This document shows positions 15,587 to 23,586 of a stretch of DNA of 58,061 nt, piece by piece. The position numbers were made by a program, and so were the translations under genes. The notes beneath the pieces were generated by a model, which had not been told where the DNA came from, did not search any database, and was given only the letters and a program-made list of their open reading frames with translations. The stretch lies in the NCBI RefSeq assembly GCF_001968835.1, contig NZ_MRDE01000007.1, positions 1-58,061 of the forward strand, given 5' to 3'. The DNA is from Tersicoccus phoenicis (GTDB lineage: Bacteria; Actinomycetota; Actinomycetes; Actinomycetales; Micrococcaceae). Position 1 is the stretch's first letter. The number at the start of each line of letters is the position of its first letter.

Positions 15587-16732
15587 TCAGCGCAGTGAGA
15601 ACGGCAGCGGACGTCCCGGCAGGGCCCGGCCACGGCCGCGCAGACCGTCGGCGATCCCCCGCAGCGCCGTCGCGGACGCAGACCCCGGGTCCGCCAGCAC
15701 CACGGGCGTGCCCGCGTCCCCGGACCGGCGCAGCGCGGGGTCCAGGGGGACGGTGCCGAGCAACGGCACCTCCGTCCCGAGCGTCGCGCTCAGCCGGTCC
15801 GCGAGGGCGGCACCCCCGCCGGCGCCGAAGACGTCCAGGACGGTGCCGTCCGGCAGCGTCATCGGGCCCATGTTCTCGATCACCCCGGCCACCGACTGTC
15901 CCGTCCGGCCGGCGAGCATGCCGGCCCGCTCGGCCACGTCGGCGGCCGCGGACTGCGGTGTCGTCACCAGCAGCAACTGGGCGGTGGGCAGCAGCTGGGC
16001 CACGGAGATCGCCATGTCCCCGGTGCCGGGCGGCAGGTCGAGCAGGAGCACGTCCAGATCTCCGAAGTACACGTCGGTGAGGAACTGTTCCAGCGCGCGG
16101 TGCAGCATCGGCCCGCGCCACGCGACCGCCTGATTGCCCTCGACGAACATGCCGATGGAGATCAGCTTCGTCGAGTGCGCGACCGGCGGCAGGATCAGCT
16201 CGTCGACCCGGGTGGGCGAGCTGAGCACACCCATCAGGGACGGCACCGAGAAGCCGTGCACGTCGGCGTCGATGATCCCCACCCGCAGCCCGTCCGCGGC
16301 CAGTGCCGCCGCCAGGTTGACCGTGACCGAGGACTTGCCGACCCCGCCCTTGCCACTGGCCACCGCGTAGACCGTGGTCAGGGCGGCCGCGTCGAACGGG
16401 TTCGCCCGGCCCCCAGACCGTAGGTCGTCCTTGAGTCGCTGCCGCTGCTCGGGTGTCATCACGCCGGTCACGACGTCGACGGCCTCCACGCCGGGCAGCC
16501 CGGCGACGGCGTCCCGCACGTCGGACTCGATGGTCGAGCGCAGCGGGCAGCCGGCGATGGTCAACAGCACCCGGACGGTCAGCCTTCCCCGCCGCAGGTC
16601 GACATCCTCGACCATGCCCAGGTCGGTGATGGGCCGCCGCAGCTCGGGGTCCTGCACCCGTCCGAGGGCGGCCATCGCGTCCTGCAGGATGGCCTGCCGG
16701 GACGCCGGCGTGCCGCCGGGCTCCCCGGTCAC
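15587..16732 (-). CDS. mrp: Mrp/ApbC-family iron-sulfur cluster carrier ATPase
   Basis: A 381-residue protein with an N-terminal MIP18/DUF59 domain ('GRVQDPELRRPITDLGMVED', 'GCPLRSTIESDV') and a P-loop ATPase domain. The deviant Walker A is 'SGKGGVGKSSVTVNLA'; switch regions are 'DADVHGFSVPSLMGV' and 'LLLDLPPGTGDMAIS'. Family members carry [4Fe-4S] clusters to apoproteins. The CxxC cluster ligand of E. coli Mrp is not seen; the corresponding stretch reads 'ENMGPMTLPDGTVLDVFG', so cluster binding may differ. GTG 16732 follows the DUF1003 stop by 10 bases, making it the third gene of an operon. Confidence 0.9.
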   Translation of the reverse strand: MTGEPGGTPASRQAILQDAMAALGRVQDPELRRPITDLGMVEDVDLRRGRLTVRVLLTIAGCPLRSTIESDVRDAVAGLPGVEAVDVVTGVMTPEQRQRLKDDLRSGGRANPFDAAALTTVYAVASGKGGVGKSSVTVNLAAALAADGLRVGIIDADVHGFSVPSLMGVLSSPTRVDELILPPVAHSTKLISIGMFVEGNQAVAWRGPMLHRALEQFLTDVYFGDLDVLLLDLPPGTGDMAISVAQLLPTAQLLLVTTPQSAAADVAERAGMLAGRTGQSVAGVIENMGPMTLPDGTVLDVFGAGGGAALADRLSATLGTEVPLLGTVPLDPALRRSGDAGTPVVLADPGSASATALRGIADGLRGRGRALPGRPLPFSLR

Positions 16733-16742
16733 GTGGCCCCGG

Positions 16743-17291
16743 TCATCTGCGTCCCGCCGCCTTCTCCCGGGATCGCCGCTGGTCGCTGCCGTCGTCGTCC
16801 TCCGCCTGCAGGTCCTCGAGCAGGGAACGCAGCTCCGAGCGGATGAAGTCGCGGGTGGCGACCTCGCGCAGCGCGATCCGCACGGAGGCGAGCTCCCGGT
16901 TCAGGTACTCGGTGTCCGACAGGTTCCGGGCGGCCTGCTGACGGTCCTGTTCCAGGGCCACCCGGTCCCGGTCGTCCTGCCGGTTCTGCGCGAGCAGCAG
17001 CAGCGGGGCGGCGTAGGAGGCCTGCAGGGACAGGATCAGGGTCAGCAGCGTGTAGTTCAGGCTCCGCGGGTCGAACTGGAGCGGCTCGGGGGCGAACGTG
17101 TTCCAGCCCAGCCACACCATGACGAACACCGTCATGTACAGCAGGAATTGCGGGGTGCCCATGAAACGCGCGAAGTTCTCCGTCCAGGTGCCGAAGGCGT
17201 CCGGGTTCGGGGTGAACCGGGGCAGCAGCCGGGCGCGGGCCTCCTGCGGCGTGTCGAGGCCCGAGCCTTTGAGCCGGTAGTTCTCAGCCAC
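16743..17291 (-). CDS. DUF1003 membrane protein
   Basis: A 182-residue DUF1003 protein with two membrane segments around 'FLLYMTVFVMVWLGWNTFAP' and 'LNYTLLTLILSLQASYAAPL', and the typical 'LLAQNRQDDRDRVALEQDRQ' after the second. A C-terminal charged coiled-coil-like stretch follows. Function is unknown; relatives occur next to CBS or MgtE-type proteins. It overlaps the end of the MgtE-like gene by 8 bases and is followed closely by mrp, so the three are one transcription unit, the arrangement also known around Rv1229c-Rv1232c in mycobacteria (from memory). Confidence 0.85.
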   Translation of the reverse strand: MAENYRLKGSGLDTPQEARARLLPRFTPNPDAFGTWTENFARFMGTPQFLLYMTVFVMVWLGWNTFAPEPLQFDPRSLNYTLLTLILSLQASYAAPLLLLAQNRQDDRDRVALEQDRQQAARNLSDTEYLNRELASVRIALREVATRDFIRSELRSLLEDLQAEDDDGSDQRRSREKAAGRR

Positions 17292-18630
17292 TGCGGCCTC
17301 CGATCCGCGTCGATCCTGCCTTGCCGGCCCCGCGAACCAGCGGCGTTCCGGTCGGTGTACCCGGGTTCCGCGAGGCGGCCGGGGTGTCGTCGTGGCTGCG
17401 CCAGTCCTGCGGCAGCAGCGCGTCGAGCACGTCGTCGACGGTGACGGCGCCGACCAGCCGCCCGTCGTCGTTCACCACGGGCAGGGAATTCAGGTTGTAG
17501 CTGGCCAGCGTCCGGGACACGTCCACGATGGACGTGTGGTCGGTGACCGGTTCGAGGTTCCTGTCGACCAGGTTGCCCAGCGCCTCCGGCGGTGGGAACC
17601 GCAGCAGCTGTTGGATGTGCACGACGCCGAGGAAACGGCCGGTCGGGGTCTCCAGGGGTGGCCGGGCGACGAAGACGGCGGACGCCAGCGCGGGGGAGAT
17701 GTCCTCCCGTCGGACGTGGGCGAGGGCCTCGGCGACGGTGGCCTCGGGCGGCAGGATGACCGGGATCGGGGTCATCAGTGACCCCGCCGTGCCCTCCTCG
17801 TACTCCAGCAGGCGGCGCACGTCCTCGGCGTCGTCGGGCTCCATCAGCTGCAGCAGCTCCTCCTTCTGCTCCTCGGGCAGATCGGAGAGCAGGTCCGCGG
17901 CGTCGTCGGGCTCCATCTCGTTGAGCACGTTGGCGGCGCGGTCCGTCTCCAGGGCGGAGAGGATCTGCACCTGGTCGTCGTCGGGCAGCTCCTGGAGGAC
18001 GTCGGCGAGACGGTCGTCCTGCAGCTCCGCGGCGATCTCGAGCATCCGCTTGTCGTTCATCTCGTGCATCATGTCCGCCAGGTCGGCGTCCTTCAGGTCC
18101 TCGTGCGCCGCGAGGAACTGCACCGCACCCTGCGGCTCGGCCTGGTCCTCGAAGTACGCGTCCGACCAGTCGATGGTCAGCGCCGCCCCGCGCCGCAGCG
18201 ACCGCAGCCGGGACGTGCTGTGCCCGCGGCGGACGAACATCTGCGAGCAGTACCAGTCACCGTTGCGTTGACGTTCGATGCTGATGTCCTCGATGGTCGC
18301 GATACCGCTGCCGTCGGTGAGGGTGACCTTGCGGTCGAACAGCTCCGCGGCGATGCGGATCTCGGCACCGCGCTGCTGGAAGCGACGGAAGTTGACCAGG
18401 CCGGTGATCAGGATCTGACCGTTGTCGATCGACGTCACCCGGGTCATGGCGACGAACACGCGTTTCTTCGCCAGCACCTCGACGATGATGCCCACCACCT
18501 GCGGCGGGCGGGTCGCGCTGCGGTGCACGACGACGACGTCGCGCAGGCGGCCGAGGCGCTCGCCGAGCGGCTCGAACACGTCCATGCCGAGCAACCGCGC
18601 GACAAAGACCAGGGAGGGAGAATTCGTCAC
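17284..18630 (-). CDS. Soluble MgtE-N / CBS-domain protein with PRC-barrel-like N-terminus
   Basis: A 448-residue protein. The N-terminus 'VFVARLLGMDVFEPLGERLG' with 'LRDVVVV' resembles a PRC-barrel. The middle has MgtE N-domain repeats such as 'DRLADVLQELPDDDQVQILS' and 'NEMEPDDAADLLSDLPEEQK'. Then come 'EEGTAGSLMTP', which begins the first CBS domain, and a second CBS domain ending 'VVNDDGRLVGAVTVDDVLDA'. The transmembrane magnesium channel of true MgtE is absent, so it cannot itself transport Mg; it may sense Mg or nucleotides. GTG 18630 is chosen because TACCCT lies 6 bases upstream; the frame extends further but the added residues look non-coding. Confidence 0.85.
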   Translation of the reverse strand: MTNSPSLVFVARLLGMDVFEPLGERLGRLRDVVVVHRSATRPPQVVGIIVEVLAKKRVFVAMTRVTSIDNGQILITGLVNFRRFQQRGAEIRIAAELFDRKVTLTDGSGIATIEDISIERQRNGDWYCSQMFVRRGHSTSRLRSLRRGAALTIDWSDAYFEDQAEPQGAVQFLAAHEDLKDADLADMMHEMNDKRMLEIAAELQDDRLADVLQELPDDDQVQILSALETDRAANVLNEMEPDDAADLLSDLPEEQKEELLQLMEPDDAEDVRRLLEYEEGTAGSLMTPIPVILPPEATVAEALAHVRREDISPALASAVFVARPPLETPTGRFLGVVHIQQLLRFPPPEALGNLVDRNLEPVTDHTSIVDVSRTLASYNLNSLPVVNDDGRLVGAVTVDDVLDALLPQDWRSHDDTPAASRNPGTPTGTPLVRGAGKAGSTRIGGRSG

Positions 18631-18636
18631 CGTTTC

Positions 18637-18642
18637 AGGGTA
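18637..18642 (-). promoter_or_regulatory. -10 hexamer of the MgtE-like/DUF1003/mrp operon
   Basis: TACCCT on the minus strand, 6 bases before GTG 18630; leaderless arrangement. Confidence 0.5.
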
Positions 18643-18749
18643 CGGGAGCGGGCCGTATCGGCGGTGACCGGCCGTCGGGCCGCCCCGGTTGTGACGCGGC
18701 CTGCGGGCCGCTCCGAGGACGCTCATGGCAATCGGTCAGGGGATCGGGA

Positions 18750-18755
18750 GAGAAT
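18750..18755 (+). promoter_or_regulatory. Possible -10 hexamer of the general-stress gene
   Basis: GAGAAT, 6 bases before ATG 18762. It is a weaker match, but the spacing agrees with the other leaderless sites. Confidence 0.4.
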
Positions 18756-18761
18756 GGCCCC

Positions 18762-19949
18762 ATGTCCAACATGTTCAGTGGAGCAAATGCGTCCCTCCGG
18801 GGCCGGAGCCTGCCCGACGGCGAGACCGTCGGCCGGTACGGTTCCTACCTGGACGCCCAGAAAGCCGTCGACTACCTGGCCGATCACGACTTCCCGGTGC
18901 AACACGTGAGCATCGTCGGCAACGACCTGAAGAGCGTCGAGGTGGTCACCGGCAAGCTCAGCTACCCGCGGGTGGCCCTCTCCGGTGCCGCGAGCGGCGC
19001 CATGTTCGGTCTGTTCATCGGCCTGCTGTTCTCGCTGTTCGGCGGCAGCGGCGGGGGGCTCGCGGCGTTGATCCCCTCGGTGCTGATCGGCGCGGTGTTC
19101 TGGATGATCATCGGCGTCGTCAGCTACGCCATGCAGCGCGGCAAGCGCGACTTCTCCTCGACCAGCCAGGTGATCGCCTCCTCGTTCGACGTCGTCGTCG
19201 ATCGGGAGGTGTCCGGCCAGGCCCGCAACGAACTGCAGAACCTGCAGGTGCGCCAGGTTCCGGGAGATCCCCGTACCGCCACGACGCCGGGTATGCAAGG
19301 CCCGCAGGGCCCACAGTACGGCGGCCCCCAGGGCGGTCCGCAGGGCCGGCCGCCGGCCGGGCCCCAGTACGGGCCGCCGCAGCCGGGTCCGTACGGCCAG
19401 CCTCCCGCGGGGAACCCCGGTCAGCCGGGCCCCTGGGGGGCGCCGCCCCAACCGGGGCAGCCGCCCGTGGGTTCCCCGCAGCAGGGCCGGCCCTCGGACC
19501 CCTGGGCCCCGCCGCCGCGGCCGGGAGTTTCCGGGCAACCGGTCCCCGGGCAGCCACAGGGTGGTCGCCCCGGCGGTGAGCCGGGCCCCTACACCGGTCC
19601 GGCGTACCAGCCCCAGCGTGGCGGTCAGGGTGGCCGCGGCGACGAGCCGTTCGACGGTCAGCGACCGGACAACCGCGATCCGCGTGCCGGCGACGCTGGA
19701 GCCGACCGGTCGACCCCGCGCGGTCAGTTCCCCGATCTGCCGGACGGACGGCCACAGTTCGGGGTCCGGGTCGATGAGGCGCAGCAGCGCTCCGGAGCCT
19801 CGGCGGCCGGTTCCTCGGCGGTCGGGCGCACGGCCGCCGCGGACGATCGTGGCGGGGACGACGAGTCCCGGCCGGCGGGAACGTCTTCCGCCGACGACAG
19901 CGCGGACGGCGCCGTGCAGAGCCCCGACGGGCAACAGCGCGACCACTGA
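18762..19949 (+). CDS. General-stress-type membrane protein with Pro/Gly-rich tail
   Basis: A 395-residue protein. The N-terminal part has a general-stress-protein-17M-like domain: 'GRYGSYLDAQKAVDYLADHD' and 'VQHVSIVGNDLKSVEVVTGK'. Two membrane segments follow, 'ALSGAASGAMFGLFIGLLFS' and 'LIPSVLIGAVFWMIIGVV', then a short conserved stretch with 'ASSFDVVVDREVSGQAR'. From about residue 175 on the sequence is low-complexity Pro/Gly/Gln-rich and then acidic, probably disordered. Rv1234 is the mycobacterial counterpart from memory. Function is unknown. It is transcribed divergently from the MgtE-like operon. Confidence 0.8.
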   Translation: MSNMFSGANASLRGRSLPDGETVGRYGSYLDAQKAVDYLADHDFPVQHVSIVGNDLKSVEVVTGKLSYPRVALSGAASGAMFGLFIGLLFSLFGGSGGGLAALIPSVLIGAVFWMIIGVVSYAMQRGKRDFSSTSQVIASSFDVVVDREVSGQARNELQNLQVRQVPGDPRTATTPGMQGPQGPQYGGPQGGPQGRPPAGPQYGPPQPGPYGQPPAGNPGQPGPWGAPPQPGQPPVGSPQQGRPSDPWAPPPRPGVSGQPVPGQPQGGRPGGEPGPYTGPAYQPQRGGQGGRGDEPFDGQRPDNRDPRAGDAGADRSTPRGQFPDLPDGRPQFGVRVDEAQQRSGASAAGSSAVGRTAAADDRGGDDESRPAGTSSADDSADGAVQSPDGQQRDH

Positions 19950-19974
19950 TCGTGGTGCGGGGAGCCGGTGAACC

Positions 19975-20118
19975 TCACCCCTCATGCAGCGCGGCGATGT
20001 CTTCCTGGATCGCCCGAACTTCGGCCAGGTCGACCGGATCGTCCTTGATGACGAGCGCCTCTGCCGCAGCGATCCGGCGGCGTTCGTCGCGGCTCGTCAC
20101 ACACCGGAACCGGCTCAC
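19975..20118 (-). CDS. Possible 47-residue hypothetical protein downstream of aminopeptidase P
   Basis: An open frame from GTG 20118 to a stop at 19975 begins 11 bases after the aminopeptidase P stop. Its C-terminal half, 'DDPVDLAEVRAIQEDIAALH', has a helical, codon-typical look and resembles tails of small antitoxin-like proteins. GTG 20100 is another possible start. There is no recognised domain, no partner toxin and no clear ribosome-binding site, so it may be chance. Confidence 0.35.
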   Translation of the reverse strand: MSRFRCVTSRDERRRIAAAEALVIKDDPVDLAEVRAIQEDIAALHEG

Positions 20119-20129
20119 ACCAGTGCCCC

Positions 20130-21722
20130 TCAGGCCGAGCCGAGAATGCCCGCCATCCACGCCTCGACGTCGTCCGCGGTGCGGGGCAGGGCGGCGGAGA
20201 GGTTCTCGTTGCCGTCGGCGGTGATCAGCACGTCGTCCTCGATCCGGACGCCGATGCCGCGGTACTCCTCGGGCACGGCCAGATCCTCGGCCTTGAAGTA
20301 GAGGCCCGGTTCGATGGTGAACACCATGCCCTCGGTGATCACGCCGTCGAGGTAGAGCTCCCGCTTCGCCTGCGCGCAGTCGTGCACGTCCAGGCCCAGG
20401 TGGTGGCTGGTGCCGTGCGGCATCCAGCGGCGGTGGTGCTGGCCCTCGGGGCTGAGCGCCTCCTCGACGCTCACCGGCAGCAGACCCCACTCGTCCAGCT
20501 TCTGCGCCAGCACCGTCATGGCGGCGGCGTGCACATCCCGGAACCGGTTGCCCGGCCGGGCGGCCTGGAACGCGGCGTCCGCGGCGGCGAGCACCGCCTC
20601 ATACACGCGACGCTGCACCGGCGAGTAGCGGCCGTTGGCCGGTAGGGTGCGGGTGACGTCGGCGGTATACAGGGACTCGTCCTCGACACCGGCATCGAGC
20701 AGCAGCAGCTCGCCGTCGCGCACGGTTCCGTTGTTGCGGATCCAGTGCAGGATGGTCGCGTTCGGCCCCCCGGCGGCGATCGTCTCGTAACCCAGGTCGT
20801 TGCCGTCCTGGCGGGCCCGGGCGAAGAAGGCGCCCTCGACGACGCGCTCGCCGCGGCGGTGGGCGACGGCGCGGGGTAGGGCGGCGACGACGTCCTCGAA
20901 GCCGTGGACGGTGGCGCCGACGGCGTCGCGCAGCCGTTCCACCTCGTGCTCGTCCTTGATCAGGCGGAGTTCCGAGAGGGCTTCGGTGAGCGCGCCGTCG
21001 AGCGCGTCCGCCTCGGGCAGGTCGACGCCGGTGTTGATCCGCGCGGTGTCCACCAGCGCGTCGACGTCCAGGTCGACCTCCCGGACCAGGCGCACCCCGG
21101 TGCCGCCGATCGCGGTGACGCCGACATCCTTGGTGACCGCGACCTCCAGCTCGGACAGGTCCGCGGTGCGCAGTCCCAGCCGGGCCTTGAGCTCGGCCAG
21201 GGTGGGGCGAGGGCCGATCCAGAACTCGCCGTACCGGGCGCTGGCGTAGAAGTCCTCCGAGTCGCGGCCCGCCAGGGGGCGGAAGTACAGGGTGGCCTCG
21301 TGGCCGCCGCCGTCGTCACCGGTACCCGACTCGACCGGCTCCAGCACCAGGACGGCCTCGGCCTCGTGGTCGACGCCCAGTCCGGTCAGGTGCGCGAACG
21401 CCGAGTGCGGGCGGAACCGGTAGTCGGTGTCGTTGGAGCGGACCTTCAGCGGCCCGGCCGGCAGCACGAGCCGCTCGCCGGGGAACGCGGCGGAGATCCG
21501 CCGGCGACGCTCGGCGGCGAACGGGGCGACGGCGTCCCGCTCGGGCGTGGCGGTGTCGGCGGGCGCCCACTGGCCCGCCATGAACTCCTTGAACGCTTTC
21601 GACTCGGGCCGCTGCGAGCGGTTGTTCACCCGGTCCTGGAGGGGTTGGGCGGCGCTCGAGGTCTCGGCGGTGGGAGCGTCGGCGGACAGGGACGGGTCGG
21701 GCTGCTGCTGGGATTCCATCAC
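20130..21722 (-). CDS. Aminopeptidase P family metalloprotease (M24B)
   Basis: A 530-residue Xaa-Pro aminopeptidase. The N-terminal creatinase-like domain includes 'LVLPAGPLKVRSNDTDYRFR'. The pita-bread catalytic domain shows the two-metal ligands in order: Asp in 'LLLLDAGVEDES', Asp in 'LYTADVTRTLPANGRYSP', His in 'GTSHHLGLDVHD', Glu in 'FTIEPGLYF' and Glu in 'GVRIEDDVLIT'. It removes N-terminal residues before proline. GTG 21722 sits directly before ATG 21719; GAGAAT lies 6 bases before the GTG, so I kept the GTG. An extra 45-residue Ser/Ala/Gln-rich N-terminal tail is unusual. Confidence 0.9.
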   Translation of the reverse strand: MMESQQQPDPSLSADAPTAETSSAAQPLQDRVNNRSQRPESKAFKEFMAGQWAPADTATPERDAVAPFAAERRRRISAAFPGERLVLPAGPLKVRSNDTDYRFRPHSAFAHLTGLGVDHEAEAVLVLEPVESGTGDDGGGHEATLYFRPLAGRDSEDFYASARYGEFWIGPRPTLAELKARLGLRTADLSELEVAVTKDVGVTAIGGTGVRLVREVDLDVDALVDTARINTGVDLPEADALDGALTEALSELRLIKDEHEVERLRDAVGATVHGFEDVVAALPRAVAHRRGERVVEGAFFARARQDGNDLGYETIAAGGPNATILHWIRNNGTVRDGELLLLDAGVEDESLYTADVTRTLPANGRYSPVQRRVYEAVLAAADAAFQAARPGNRFRDVHAAAMTVLAQKLDEWGLLPVSVEEALSPEGQHHRRWMPHGTSHHLGLDVHDCAQAKRELYLDGVITEGMVFTIEPGLYFKAEDLAVPEEYRGIGVRIEDDVLITADGNENLSAALPRTADDVEAWMAGILGSA

Positions 21723-21728
21723 CGTGCC

Positions 21729-21734
21729 ATTCTC
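21729..21734 (-). promoter_or_regulatory. Possible -10 hexamer of the aminopeptidase P gene
   Basis: GAGAAT on the minus strand, 6 bases before GTG 21722; the same hexamer and spacing occur at 18750. Confidence 0.4.
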
Positions 21735-21801
21735 TCACCGCGGCGTCGGCCGAGTGCCAGCTGCGGCGTTTCCCGCCGGGCCGGGGCATCACTCCCGGTG
21801 G

Positions 21802-21807
21802 GAAGAT
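21802..21807 (+). promoter_or_regulatory. Possible -10 hexamer of the PHP-domain gene
   Basis: GAAGAT, 6 bases before ATG 21814. It is a weak hexamer at the correct leaderless spacing. Confidence 0.35.
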
Positions 21808-21813
21808 GGGTCG

Positions 21814-22686
21814 ATGACCATCGACCTGCACACCCACTCGTCCCGTTCGGACGGGACGGGTTCGCCCGCGGTGGTCGCGGAGCAGGCTGCCGAGGCGGGT
21901 CTGACCGCGTTCGCCCTGACCGATCACGACACCACGGCCGGCTGGGGGCCCGCCGGGGACGCCGCCGTCGGCCTCGGGCTGGCCTTCGTGCCGGGGATGG
22001 AGATCACCTGCCAGACGGCGGACCGGGTCAGCGTCCACCTGCTCAGCTATCTGCACGACCCCGACGACGCCGCCCTGCTCGCCACGGTCGAGGCCAGCCG
22101 CGCCTCCCGGCTCGTCCGGGCGGAGCGGATGGTGGGCCTGCTCGCTGCGGACTACCCGATCGACTGGCCCACCGTGCAGCGGTTCGTCGCGCCGGGCTCG
22201 ACCGTGGGCCGTCCGCACATCGCCGACGCGCTGGTCGACGTCGGCGTCGTCCGGACCCGGTCGCAGGCCTTCGCCAGCATGCTGCACCCGCGCGCGGGGT
22301 ACTACGTCGGTCACCACGCACCGGATCCGGCGCACATGGTGGAACTGGTGCGGCGGGCGGGCGGCGTCCCGGTGTTCGCTCACCCGCTCGCCAGTGCCCG
22401 GGGCCGGGTGGTCGCCGAGGACGTGTTCGACACCATGGTCGACGCCGGGTTGGCCGGCGTGGAGGTCGACCACCGGGACAACCCGCCGGCCGGCCGGCGG
22501 TGGCTGCGCGAGTACGCCGCGCGGCACGGGCTGCTCGTCACCGGATCCAGTGACTACCACGGGCACGGCAAGCCGAATCGGCTCGGCGAGCACACCACCG
22601 ACCCGGCGGTGCTCGCCGCGATCGAGGAGCAGGCCACGGGCACGGCCGTTCGCCGTCCTGAGCCACGCCGACCGGTCAGAGGCTGA
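21814..22686 (+). CDS. PHP-domain phosphoesterase (3',5'-nucleoside bisphosphate phosphatase type)
   Basis: A 290-residue PHP-domain protein of the YciV/TrpH group. Metal-ligand motifs are 'IDLHTHSSRSDGTGSP', 'FALTDHDTTAGW', 'FVPGMEITC', 'VFAHPLASARG', 'GVEVDHRDN' and 'GSSDYHGHGK', a complete trinuclear-metal set. The characterised E. coli homologue hydrolyses 3',5'-bisphosphonucleotides and trims short RNA; the same activity is inferred here. The last 11 bases overlap the convergent methyltransferase gene. A YciV-type insertion domain ('PIDWPTVQRFVAPGSTVGRP') is present. Confidence 0.88.
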   Translation: MTIDLHTHSSRSDGTGSPAVVAEQAAEAGLTAFALTDHDTTAGWGPAGDAAVGLGLAFVPGMEITCQTADRVSVHLLSYLHDPDDAALLATVEASRASRLVRAERMVGLLAADYPIDWPTVQRFVAPGSTVGRPHIADALVDVGVVRTRSQAFASMLHPRAGYYVGHHAPDPAHMVELVRRAGGVPVFAHPLASARGRVVAEDVFDTMVDAGLAGVEVDHRDNPPAGRRWLREYAARHGLLVTGSSDYHGHGKPNRLGEHTTDPAVLAAIEEQATGTAVRRPEPRRPVRG

Positions 22687-23585
22687 GGTAGTGGGCGGTG
22701 TCGCCGAATCGGCGGCGCATCGTCTCGATCGCCGGCGGGTTGTCGTCCACGCACACGAACCGGCGGTCCAGTGCCCGCGCCGCCGCCCCGAGGGTGCCGG
22801 AGCCGGCGAAGAAGTCCAGCACCCAGTCCCCGGGCGCGGAGGACGCGGCGACCATCCGCCGCAGCAGCCCGACCGGTTTCTGCGTCGGGTACCCGGTCTT
22901 CTCCCGGCCCGTGGGGGAGACGATGGTGTGCCACCACACATCGGTGGGCAGCTTGCCGCGCGCCGCCTTCTCCGGGGTGACCAGGCCGGGGGCCATGTAG
23001 GGCTCCCGGTTCACCTCCGTGGAGTCGAAACCAGTACCGTTGCGGGTCCTTGACGTACACCAGGATGGTGTCGTGCTTGGCGGGCCAGCGCCGCGTGCTG
23101 CGGCCGCCGTAGTCGTAGGCCCAGACGATCTCGTTGAGGAAGCACTCCCGGCCGAAGAGGGCGTCGAGCAGCACCTTGGCGTAGTGCACCTCGCGGTAGT
23201 CCAGGTGCAGGTAGAAGGTGCCGTCGTCGGTGAGCAGCCGCCACGCGTGCAGCAGTCGCGGTTCGAGGAACTCCCAGTAGTCGCCGAACGCGTCGTCGTA
23301 GCTGGTCAGATCGCCCTTGAGCGTCGTGTAGGAGCGGCCGTGGAAGCCGCGACGTTCACCCGCCCCGTCGGGGGAGCGGGTGAGCGTCATGGTCTGCCGG
23401 TGCCGCGAGCGACCCGTGTTGAACGGCGGGTCGATGTAGATCATCCGGAACGAGGCGTCCGGCAGCGTCGGCAGGTACGCGGCGTTGTCCGCCTGCACCA
23501 CGAGGTCACCCTCCGGGGGCCAGCAGGCCAGAGGCGAGCCCTCCGGGGAAGCGCCGGGGGAAGGCGCGTGGTGCGACGCGGTCAC
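22676..23585 (-). pseudogene. Beta-class N6-adenine/N4-cytosine DNA methyltransferase, frameshifted
   Basis: The 5' part (from GTG 23585, starting 1 base after the helicase stop) encodes 'MIYIDPPFNTGRSRH', the catalytic DPPF motif, then 'WEFLEPRLLHAWRLLTDDG' and 'YVKDPQRYWF'. The 3' part, in another frame, encodes 'NREPYMAPGLVTPEK', 'GREKTGYPTQKP' and the SAM-binding 'VLDFFAGSGTLGAAA'. The frames join at 23028-23030, where three A (plus strand) replace the two needed; removing one restores a continuous reading of about 302 residues. The total span is 910 bases, one more than a multiple of three. Motif order (DPPF before FAGSGT) gives the beta class. A recent inactivating mutation or a sequencing error are both possible. 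Confidence 0.75.
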
Positions 23586-23586
23586 C

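Noticed and set aside
19308-19580. Possible DNA repeat array in the stress-protein tail
   Set aside because: It is Pro/Gly/Gln codon bias producing irregular similarity, not regular repeats with spacers.
23028-23030. Programmed frameshift in the methyltransferase
   Set aside because: The site is only three identical bases with no slippery heptamer, stop codon or downstream pseudoknot that I can see; mutation or sequencing error is simpler.
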